Shown: positions 25,700 to 36,300 of the stretch, piece by piece | Layout: each line of letters opens with the position of its first letter | Numbering within the stretch: the stretch's first letter is position 1 | Source: Kryptolebias marmoratus | Lineage: Eukaryota > Chordata > Actinopteri > Cyprinodontiformes > Rivulidae | NCBI RefSeq assembly: GCF_001649575.2 | Contig: NC_051446.1 | Span: 20,619,433 to 20,683,432 of the forward strand | Length of the DNA stretch: 64,000 nt | Reading direction: 5' to 3' | Made by a program: the position numbers and the translations under genes | Notes under the pieces: generated by a model | What the model saw: only the letters and a program-made list of their open reading frames with translations | The model's database searches: none | What the model was told of the DNA's origin: nothing

Positions 25700-28299
25700 T
25701 CTGCAGATCAGAATGATTAAAAGATCTTGTGGCTGTTTAGAAACATATTTGTGTGATCATGCATACCACACACACACACACGGTTATGCAAATGCAGGCT
25801 AAATTGGAGTAAAAAGGCTGACCAAGTTTGAGCTCAGACGTTTGCTTGTTCGAGCAGCTGACTTGAGTCGAGGTTATCACGCCTCACCGGAGTGCGACTC
25901 TACGTTCTGTGAGCCGGGCGCCAAAGACATGAAGTTATGTTCATTTAGAGCTGCTTAAAATGTGACGACTGCAACCTTTTTAAGAGGATTATGAGTAATC
26001 GCTTGTGTTTTTGTCCTGTTATTTTTAACTAATATGCGGCTGATAAAGGCTTTTATTTTCAGTGAGCTCCGCTCTAATGGCAGCTCGTTCAGGGTCAGAC
26101 ACAGAAGCCGTCATGTTTCAGTCAACAGGGTTTTATGACACGAACCTTGAAAAAGAAATGACTGTTTTTGTGATTTCTCTTCTGCGTTCATGCTGTATGA
26201 ATAAGCCCACATTACATGAGCACACATATGTTTGCCTCGTACGTCAAGCTTTGATCTCCATGGGAGAGCGCTCCGTTTGTTCACATAGATGTTGCGGGGA
26301 TTACACCGTGGAACGGCACCAGCTAGTCTCTGGAGTCATTACCATTGCCACAGCGTCTGGGCGCCATGGGGAGAAGGCAAGAATTGATTAATAACAACGC
26401 TGGTAGCAGCAGCTCCGCAGCCGTTCCAGTGAAAAGCTGCTGTTTGTTTATTTATACAACCTGGATTTTTATTTTTAGTAAAATTCTGTTATGAAACGGG
26501 AGTTTTGAGAGGCGGTGTCATGAATTTGATGGAGAAATTTGTGACAAACTTGCCTAATTTTTACCTTTAGCATTATTTGTGTTATTACTCAGCCTGGATG
26601 AGAGGCGCCGTTTGCTGCGATCGGTGGAAGCAGCACCCAGAGGGTTTAGTTGTCAGGCTGCGTGTCGACAGAGTTCAGACATCTCGGTGATCAGGGATTT
26701 CCAGCGAGGAGAGAGCGTGTTCAGGCGGCACACAGCTGCCGAAAACAGACGCTCGGAACTTGGCGACTTCTTTAAAAGTGTTTTTGTGGACCAAGAACTA
26801 AGAGTTGAGGGAAAATGTTCAGGAGTTGTGAACCAAAGGCTCCCAGTTAATCCTTTGCTTTTTCACCGTCCAAGTCCCTTTCAGTCACAAACGTCAGTGT
26901 TTTTTTGGATTCACTGAACCCTCAGGGCACTTTATGTGGACACGGTACATCAGGGTTACAGTAGGTTGGGACTTTACTGCAGATATCACTGAACTATTGG
27001 AAACACCAGCTGCTCTCCTTCAGATTATACAACAAGCTTATACTTCACAGACTATGATTTGTGTTAAGCCTCTGCACTACAACTGATAATATTACATTAT
27101 TTTAATTGTTTTGGTTGACCACAAGTGCGAATCTCCTTTTTCCTTCCCTGCCCCTTCATTGTGCTTCTTAACGAGAAGAGCCCCAGTTCTGTTAGGAATG
27201 ACGTGGGAATGCCTGTTTGACAAATTTTAGGGGCTCAATTTCAACAAAATGTTACCATTTTTACACTCTGAAGACCTACAACATGAGTATTTCCTGCTTC
27301 AACATTGATTCAGAAAAGATCTGGGTCGGATACGAAGAAATCCGATTTGACACGTTCACGTTGCCGTGAAAGAAATCCGAATTGGGTCGCATCCTGCAGT
27401 GTGAACATAGCCGTAGTTTCTCTTCAATCCAGTTACCAGGCATACGTAAAATATTAAATAAACAAGTTTAATGTCAAAGTATTCCTGTTTGCTGTCGGGT
27501 TTCTCCTTCCTGCACTTAACAAGCATCAGATTTCTGCAGCTGTTAACTAAGACGGAAGCTTTGATTGGCACCAGGTTGTAAGTTTTGCTCAGCGTGTCTC
27601 CACACTGAGCTGTTTCTCTCTTTTTTTTTTTTTTTCCCCCAAATAAAGCGAACCTGTTCAACATCTTTCAGGTGCCATGTTGGCAACCGCGCTGCAGGTG
27701 AAGTTACCATGGGAACAGACTTTGAGGAACAACAGCAGACGCGTTTAACAGATCTAAGGTGTCGATTAAAATGAATTCAGGTCTGACACGACGTAACCTC
27801 CGGGAGCCTGGAGCTCGGACTGCGCTGTCGTCAGCTGGAGGGGAGATCAGTTCAGAAAGGCCAGCGCTGAACACCTTGTTCCGCTGGGTTACATTGCGTT
27901 GGAGGGAGCTGCACATCTGTGTGAACAGATGGACGTCCTCGCTGCAGCCTGTGAATGTAGCGCTGTCCTTTAAACCGCTAACCCTGCCGAGGTTTGCCAA
28001 GATGGCCGACCTACGCCACGTGGATACATCTCATTTTATTTCTCCCCATCGTTTGGCCCATAGATGGATTTAGGGAAATCTATAAATACGTACCAGTAAC
28101 ATAAACCTTTAAGGAGCTTTCAGACGTTTGATCCCAACCAAAAGTTTTACTGAAAAGGACATCTTTGTAAATTAGATAAATCAAAAACACAGTATTTTTA
28201 GAACTGACTGAGGGGAAGTCATTTTATTTTACTACATTTTTATTATAATGTACAAATATAACTCTTCAAAGCTGAAGACATTATTGCTGTTTTTATTCT

Positions 28300-28970
28300 T
28301 TTTTGTCACATTTAAATGTTTCATATTAGCAAAAATACGTTTAATATCAGACAAGGATGACCTGAATAAATAAAAAAATGCAGTTTTCAAATAATAATTT
28401 CATTTATTAAGGGACAAAAGCTATCCAAACAGACCTGACTGATTCTCCTGATGATCCCTAAGAAGTTTGGGGAAATATTCTGTGGACTGACGAGACAAAA
28501 GCGGGACTTTTTGGAAGGTGTGCGTCCCGTTCCATCCGGTATAAAACAAACACTGGATTTTAGAAAAAGAGAATCATATTCATAGTCAAACACAGAGGTG
28601 GTAGTGTGATGGTCGAGGGCCGCTTTGCTGCTTCAGGACCTGGACAACTTGCAGCGATTGATGGAGTCATGAATTCAGCTCTCCACCACCGTTGTCACTC
28701 GGGTTCTGCAGCATCAATACTTCAGAGACGTGAAACTCGTCACCAGTTATCCCAAACGCCGGACTGCAGGCGTTGCTGGCAAAGATAGACAACCAGGCAA
28801 TTACTTTTTCACACAGGGCCGGGTTGGTTTGGATAGCTTTTTTCCCCTTAATAAACAAAATCATCAATTAAAAACTCCATTTTGGTTTTACTCAGGTTAC
28901 CTTTATCTGATATTAACATTTGTTCGATCTGAAACATGTAAGTGGGGGAATATTTTACCACAACGCTGTA
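28300..28970 (+). mobile_element. Tc1-like transposon fossil with long inverted ends
   Basis: The left arm (AAATGTTTCATATTAGCAAA, then ATTAAGGGACAAAAGCTATC) is mirrored by the right arm (GATAGCTTTTTTCCCCTTAA, then GATCTGAAACATGTAAGTGG), and the right end finishes in CGCTGTA. In between, the + strand retains transposase remnants. VKHRGGSVMVWG-type residues are still visible as the glycine-rich GGSVMVEGRFAASGPGQLAA followed by IDGVMNSALHH near 28.59-28.69 kb, preceded by a WTDET-like segment. Frameshifts and deletions make it inactive. The family is a very common fish Tc1/mariner type. Confidence 0.8.
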
Positions 28971-29696
28971 AGTTGGCTTTTAGTTTTGTAGTTCTTTTTT
29001 AATAAAGAAATGGGCAGAAATAGTGACATGACAGTTTTCTTGTTCTGTAATTTGCTGCACTGAGCAGCCGATCAGAGGTCTGATGCCCGTTCAACGTGTT
29101 AAATCAGCCGGAAAACATTGCTGATGGGTCTGCGAGTACAGTTTGTTAACCCCCCCCAAAACGCAAGAAAGGCAACTTAGACCTTAATGGCTGAAGGTTT
29201 GTAGAAATCCCTGCCAGGCCTGTTTCTCATCGCACTCATTTTACCTGTGCCCTTTCCTAAAACGAAGGTAAATTTGATCCGTTCCGAGTAGAAACAAAAG
29301 GTTGCAGGTGTCTCATAAACGCCAAAGTCAGCAGATCCTCAGAGGGAGTTCGATAGTTTTCAGCTCAGTTTTTTTTTAAGTCTGGTTGCCGAAAGGGTAA
29401 ACAAACCCTTTGCTTTGAGGACAGAATGTATGTTCCTGTCATCTTCCCCCTCACACAGACACACACACATACACACACTCGCAACCCATTTTTCAAAGTC
29501 CTCAGCTGATGTATTTGAAGGGACAGAGAGACTCAGAGCCCAGAGAAACTGTTCAGTGGCAGCGACAGAACAGGGAACACTCTGTTTCCCTGTATTATCA
29601 TCTAATTCTAACAAGCTTGTCCTTTCTGGTGGTTTGGCTCCTGAGCTTATTAGTTTGACAGTGGTAGGAAGCTACAAGACTATCATTATGTCACTT

Positions 29697-29719
29697 GTGT
29701 GTGTGTGTGTGTGTGCGCA
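29697..29719. repeat. TG/GC dinucleotide microsatellite
   Basis: About ten TG units followed by a single GCGC interruption. Confidence 0.9.
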
Positions 29720-31009
29720 GATTTTATGTTTAAACCAAGCTGAAAGAATGACAGCGGGGAAACACACTGCAAGGAAAACATGAGCCCTCAGGGAGGAATT
29801 GCTCATCCTCTGAAACAAAACTGTTTTTGTTTTGTTTTTTAACCTTTTGGTTTGAGACGAGTCACAGCGAGTCCAAGTTCCCTCGTTGTCTGCTTTTAAA
29901 TGTTTTGACTAAACAAGCCCGCCTTCTTTTTGCGCCGGCTCCCCATGAAACACGATGTGCCGATGGCCGCGCGCGTCCAAATTATTGTTTGCCTGCTGCG
30001 GGTTTCGCAGGTATTTGGAGGAGGCAGGTTATCAGTGCAGCTGTGACTCAGGTGCTTGGTGCGCTCAGTGTGTCAAAACTCCAGGCCTGGAGGGGGCGCT
30101 GTCCTGGACATTTTAGGTTTTCCTGCTCCGACACACCTGATTTTAAATGGTTTAATTACCTCCTCGCCAAATCAACAAGTTCTCCAGCAGCACGTCCACT
30201 AGTCCTTAGCTTAAAGCAGGTGTTTTAGAGCGAGAACGCATCTAAAACATTCAAGATGTTAGTTTAGGTGAAAAATGTTGGAAAAATCACCCCTGTCTGT
30301 ATCAAATCCTGTTGATTTGGGCTGAATACGCATGTTGGGATTAATCATCTTAATCGAAGAGAAATCATCGTTTAGTTTAGGTTAAACATGTCAAATTCAC
30401 GGGCACACGGGCGGGTCCTGTCAGTGACGGCGTACTTCCCGTCCCTGCAGCCAAGGCCTTCCATTCTGCAGCCGAGGATGAAACTTACTATGAGCTAATT
30501 CTACGGCTGAGTAACTCGTGTCATACATACCACTGAAATGAGAGGGAGTTGGCCAAGACAATACCCTTCCCCAAAGCTACTTGCAAATGTCTTCTGCTGG
30601 AAAATAACAATGCTCTAGAAATCCCCCACCCCCGAGCTGACATCGCTCCTGACCCATTTTCATTCCAGCCGGCCTAATGGCTGCTGGTGACTGGCTGCTG
30701 AGTGCTAAACGGAGAGAGAACAACATCCAGATGAGACGACAGACAGGCTGACGGTTGGTGCCGCTCCAGAGTCTGACCCAAGCTAAACAGTGACTCACGG
30801 GCAAAAAAATGAGACTCGTGGTCGAGACTGGTTTACGCTAAAGGGATGGGGTCGCATCTTCTGAAGTGGGCTTCTGTGGGGAAAAGAGAAGAATAACCGA
30901 TGTTACCTGTTGAAGATAGCTTTTTGAAAAGTCTCAGTTTGGAGATTAATGCTGACTGGACTGAGCAGGTCCGAGCTGCCGCCGTCATCTCAAAACAGAA
31001 TCATACCAG

Positions 31010-31210
31010 AATATGTTGAGAAACAACACAAGGTTGGTCAAATCCTGTTTGTTTTTTTCTTGGTCAGTTGGTTGTGGCAGCCATCTTGAATTGGGTTGAC
31101 TGTAAAAGGTAATCAGTCATAGATGCACATCCAGTGATTCCTTTCTGCAAGTTTCATTAAAAGTCATCCAGAGGTTCATGAGATATTTTGATAAAAGACA
31201 CAAACAGGTG
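31010..31210 (+). repeat. Dispersed repeat family copy
   Basis: Contains GTTGTGGCAGCCATCTTGAA, TTGGGTTGACTGTAAAAGGT, GATGCACATCCAGTGATTCC and CATGAGATATTTTGATAAAA in the family order. The 5' blocks are missing. Confidence 0.75.
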
Positions 31211-31399
31211 GTAATAACAGTAATAGTTTATACAAAGGCTGTTTTATGAACCTTTAAAGTAGTTATTCCAGCAGGAAGTGTCCTGGGCTAAGAAGTGCTA
31301 CAGCTAGCTGACAGGCTAACAGATAGCCAAACGAGGGTCCGTTTTTTATCGTTTTCCAGGCTTTTGCTGCAAATGAAACGTTCACATGAACCTAAAGGA

Positions 31400-31530
31400 A
31401 ATATTTGAGATTAAAGTTGTCTGAAGGTGGCAGCCATCCACTTTGGTCTGACTAGCCGTTAGCTCATCAATCCAGTCCGAGTTAAACTCTTTCCCCAAAG
31501 CTATCTGCAACAGGTGAGATATTAGCTGTT
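31400..31530 (-). repeat. Second repeat family (ATCCACTTTGGTCT element)
   Basis: GGCAGCCATCCACTTTGGTC through TTAGCTCATCAATCCAG matches, block for block, the right arm of the foldback element in the ptpre 3' UTR near 45.4 kb. It lies inside the end of a 206-codon minus-strand open frame, which is why that frame is not taken as a gene. Confidence 0.55.
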
Positions 31531-32067
31531 CATAATTTTCCACAGAACCACACTTCAGAAGTATCTGAGCTATGGCTTTAAGTAAGGAGAAACGAAAATG
31601 AGTCCGATGTGCAGAGGAGGCGGCCATGTTGGTGCGGAGGGAACAGGAGGGACTCGGTGAGATTCTCAGGAGGTCAGGCAGCAGAACGCTGAAAAGATGG
31701 AGGACAACGACCTGGAGTCCCACCGGAGGAGCGGAGCCTGAAATATTTCCAAAGGTGAAAAGAGAGGAATGAGATGGCTCGCAGCAAGGAGACCCGAAAC
31801 AAAAAAGAAGCAGCACTAAACAGCGAGATTCAGCCGCGGGGCGAGCTCTGAGCACCTTAATAAATGTCCCTGTTGGACCGTTGTAAACAAACAAATGAAC
31901 AAAATGGGAAAACATAAAACTCAGCGCAGTTTGTGAAGCAGGAAGCCCCAAATGTTTCCACATCATAAGCAGCTTATACAATCTCACCCTGAGGATTCTC
32001 AAACTGAGCTCAGTATCCGCCTCCTCGTCCAGGCCTGTGACATTTGCAGAGAAAACCTTAGAAAGGA

Positions 32068-32102
32068 CGAGAGGAGGAGGAGGAGGAGGAAGAGGAGGAG
32101 GG
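32068..32102. repeat. GAG triplet purine run
   Basis: A run of mostly GAG units (GAGAGGAGGAGGAGGAGGAG and more) on the + strand, ending in a G tract. No coding frame is involved. Confidence 0.9.
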
Positions 32103-33295
32103 GGGACTGAGCGCTCCTCTGCTCCTCCCTCATTAGAATCCCCTCATCAGTCTTTTCCCCACGGAGCCTGGGCTTGACATGTTGGGGTTTATTAATCGCT
32201 CCAGGAAATATTATTGACCTGGACCTTCTGCTTCCCCCGCCCGCCCCCGCATTCCTCTGCTGTCCAACCTGGACACGGTACAGGACACTGCGGCACGGTG
32301 TGGAACCTTCAACAGGGTCTTCATTGACTCTGCACTTGGCCCGGGCTCGCGTCTAACTGCAGCTGCAATGAACCGCATACACACACACACACACACCTGC
32401 AGCCACAGGGAGACAGACACCTCAATCTGCTGGGCTTCATTACCAGTGCACTTTACTAAGATTCCATTTTTTAGACGAGTGACACAGGTATTTAAAGCTG
32501 CAAACCTATCTGTAAATCTGTAGATCAGTGTAAAAAAGAAGCACTAAAAAAAAAAACCTATTCTAAATGCTCAAACTCAAAGAATAAAGCACCAGTAAGG
32601 CTGTTTCTCCAGTTTAAACCCTTAAGACTTGGTGACATGTTGGGATTTCTAACGTGCTGTGTTCTTTAAAACCAACACGCGCAACATCCTGGAAATCCCT
32701 TGTGCTTCGGCGCGGCCTCGTTACGGAAATAGCCGAAGGAAACCAGCTGGTCTCAGCTACATCGGTGGAATTTAGTGGAAGTTGTCTTTCCCGGGTCTGA
32801 TGATGCATTTTGAGTGCACAGTCAGGTTTAGAGCTGCGACGGCTGCCCTAATTTTACATTTTAGGTTACCTTTTTGAGATCAAAATGCTACAAGACATTT
32901 CAAATGCTTTCTTTTTTATCCTCCTTGCACTGATACATTTCCTTAAAGAGCTCAATGTGAACCGTTACTGTGACCTTGTGTGCAAAGGTTGGAGCATTCT
33001 GCCACCGTGTGGCCATGTTTGGCATTACACAATAAGTTTTATGACAGGACTAATGAACCACCAGGATATGAGTGTGTTGTTCCATTGTGTCCTCGTGAAC
33101 TTTGCGCCGATGAGCACATTCCTGGAAGCGGGAGTCACGAATAAAGAAACGCGCCTCAGATCTGTCAAAAGCTTTTGTGCGACCCTGAATAGCGACGCTA
33201 TCCAGCAGCTGCGCTCTCATGAAAAAAATCTTGACTGCAGACATGTCTGGCACTAAATCTAATATCCGTCTTCATTTTGTTTTCTTGCAGCCACA

Positions 33296-33362
33296 ATGGT
33301 CCCCCTTCTGCTTTTCATGACTGACGCATCGAATTTTTCTGGCAATGGCACCAACAGAACAG
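33296..33362 (+). CDS. ptpre: ptpre coding exon 1: start and ectodomain
   Basis: Acceptor TTTTCTTGCAG ends at 33290 and donor GTAACA follows 33362. It encodes residues 1-22 plus one base. The hydrophobic start MVPLLLFM is only eight residues long, shorter than a normal signal peptide. Three N-glycosylation sequons (Asn13, Asn17, Asn20) are packed into ten residues, consistent with an extracellular location. Confidence 0.9.
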
Positions 33363-36300
33363 GTAACAGGAACACTGAGCCTTGCGATTAAAAACAAAGC
33401 ACCAATCACACCTGCTGCACTCGTGGCTTCTCTCAAATACATGATTATTGTGCACCATCTGCTGTGATTTCAGAAGTGATGATCTGTCTTATAGGTATTA
33501 ATATTAAATATCTTATCAGTCAGAAAGGAGAAGTCCTCCCAGCTAGGCTAAAGGCTAACCAAACGAGGTAGTTTTCCAATTATACTGATCTGCAATTCTG
33601 AAATGCAGGTATGCGCTTAATGTAAACAAAGCCCTTTTATCTGCATACTTTACTCAACAAGTCTGAGCATAATTATGTACCAAGTCATCAAAACTGTCGA
33701 ACTTTCCCATCCCGAGCAGCTCTTCTCTTCCATAGACATCGCCATTGTTGACTTAATTTCAGTCGCGTCGGCTGTTTCTGCAGCTGGATGTGGTTCACAA
33801 ATGCTGCCTACAAATTTACACGTAAGGACACATCGTTTGTCGCCATTTTCTCATCCGAGCAGCCATGTCCGCCGTTGTATGTGTGCACAGCGAAGACCAT
33901 GTTTATCTGAGGCTGCTGGACATATCGGCGCGTTTGGTCGGCCCAAATTTTTACTCAACTCTTCGTTTTGTGGGCCGCTTTTGTGCCTCAGCGCCATCGG
34001 CACGTAACGGCGTGCGTCAGGGGTCTGCGAGCTTAACGAACACCTGGTCTACGCTGAGGTTGAGAAAATGGCAACAAACTAAAGTCATTCAAAAGTGTGG
34101 AGGTTTAACACCGGCTAATGTAGCGTTCTCTCACACCAGTAAGACATTTTTGAGATTTATAAGCCTGAAAATTTATATAAATTTAAAAAAAAAAAAACTA
34201 AACTAGCCAGTTTGTATGGCCATTAGCCAAGACTGGACAAAGCCTTCTGCCCTTGTCTCCATACTCTGTGCCCCATGACTGATGTCTAGGCTGATATTTA
34301 CCAATTATCAATAATTTGACAGAACATCACTTCAAAAATCACCAGACTGTCCTGTTAACGATGGCCTTTTTACACAAGTTTCTCATTACCAGATCACAGG
34401 GAAGCGAAGACAGTAATTTACAGCTTATTGCAGACCTTTCTAAACAGATTTAATAGCTGTGACTCTTGCTCTGGTCTAATTCCTACAGCCTCTAATTTTC
34501 TGTGAGATATACCAACATGGATAAAGTAAGCAGATGATTATCTATGTTGGCCAAATCCTGCTGAGACCAGTTATTAAATCGGCTCTTTGGTCAGGAAAGA
34601 ACACAAGAGATACATTGCTGTTCCAAGTATTTATTTTGTCACAGCAGCTGAATATTTACACACACACATATATATATATAGTGGTGCTTTTTCCTGCTTA
34701 AAAAAAAAGCAGTGTTGGCGGTGCTCCTTGACCTCTTGGTTCTGCCTCTCCTTCTTCCTCACAAGACGCTACGAACCAAGGCCACCACATCCTTTCCATC
34801 GTGGTTGTGATCCTGCTGCTGCTCATCATCATACTGCTGGTCTGGTACTTCCTCAGGTAAAAAACAAAACAAAAAACTCCCCAACACTAGACGGACTCGC
34901 TTGCTTTTCCCCCCCTGGCTTCCATTGACTGGCGCTGAGCCAGGCTCAGGGGCAGAGCTCAGGGTGACAAACACTTCCTCCTTTTAGTCACTGAGGCGGA
35001 GCCCAGTCAGGAAGCGCTGCGAGCTGCCTCCCTCGCATGTTTAGTGAGAACAGAGCAGGCTGTGGCAGACGGTCTACACAGGCAACTTCTCAGTCTACTG
35101 AATCCTAACTCCAACCAAGACGTCAGCTAATGAGAAAAAATAGCTTCTCGAGCTTAAGATGGTAGGATGTAGAGCTTTTTGTTCATGGAGGAGCCAAATT
35201 TCTTAGCTGTAGTTATATAGTTTACAATTCTTTCATCCAATCCTGCTTTTTTTCTTTCATTGTCTCATGTTTTTACTGGGTTTTTTTCCACGCAGGTTGA
35301 ACAAACAGAGAAAAGCAGTCGTCACAACAGTTGACAAGAAAATACCAAATGGCATCTTGGAAGAACAAGGTAATCTTGTAAATTGCACGCTGTTACAGGC
35401 TGATTGTAAACTGTGTGACAGGCTGGCTGCCAAAAGATATGCTGGGTAAAAAAAAAAAAGAAAGCCTTAAGCAGTCAAAGTGAGGAAATGCAAACACTTC
35501 AATGTGATGAGAAAAACCCAGACAGACGAGCTTGTCGAGCTTTCGACTTGATATTGATACTGTATGTATATGTAGTCGCACCAGTTTTGCGGTTGTTTTC
35601 TACTTCCTGTGGTTCATTTGAACAAAACAATCCTCATGAACAGTTAGAGCTTTCTCATGCTGCCTGTGAAATATAAATACACCATCGGTGACATGACACG
35701 TTAGTTTAAAGTAGAGCTGACTTTTGCGTCCTAACGGGCAAGGGGGGTACATGTTCTGGATTTGTGAATCTTGTTTTGGAACTACAGCCTCAATTCTGAA
35801 AAAGTAGGGGCGTTTTGTAAGATGTAAATGATTTGCAAATCTCATAAATTTTATTCACAGCGGACCATAGTGAACACGTGTTTAAACTGAGACATTTTGG
35901 GGGAGGGAATAAGATCATTTTGAATTTGATAGCAGTAACACATTTTTAAAAAGCTGGGACATGTCCATGTTTCATTTCTGCTTCTTCTCCCATCAGTCTG
36001 TAAACATCCAGGACCAGAGGAGAGCAGCTTCTGGAGGTTTTAGAGGGATTGTTGTCCCATTCTCCTCTGATGGAGGATTATAGCTGTTCAACAGTTCTGG
36101 GTCTTTGCCGGATTTTTCGTTTCATGAATGCATCAAATGTTTTTAGTTGGTGAGAGGTCAGGACAGTTCAGGACTCGGACTCTTCTTCTACGAAGCCATG
36201 CTGTTATAATGGCTGCTGTGTGGTTTAGCATAGTCTTTCCTGCGTTGATGGAGCCTTTCCAGATGTGTAAGCGACCCATAGATTAAGCACTAATGCAACC

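Larger units (their letters stand above)
19529..33290 (+). other. ptpre: Presumed long 5' intron of ptpre
   Basis: Between the probable 5' UTR exon and the first coding exon I see no protein exon on either strand. Mobile-element remnants (hAT at 24.3 kb, Tc1 at 28.3-29.0 kb), copies of the dispersed repeat on both strands (22.1, 25.3, 31.0 kb), microsatellites and unexplained single-copy sequence fill it. The longest open frame, 206 codons on the minus strand at 31382-32002, overlaps repeat sequence and has no recognisable product. Confidence 0.45.

Noticed and set aside
31382..32002. A 206-codon minus-strand open frame, the longest in the window
   Set aside because: Its C-terminal part overlaps a repeat also found at 45.4 kb, the translation shows no domain or family I recognise, and no splice or codon pattern supports it.
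34030..34045. Possible first exon end for a cytosolic PTPRE isoform (SLTNTW before GTCTAC)
   Set aside because: The junction phase would fit, since mammalian cytosolic PTPRE ends this exon in LTW, but the donor is weak and the upstream residues show no similarity.
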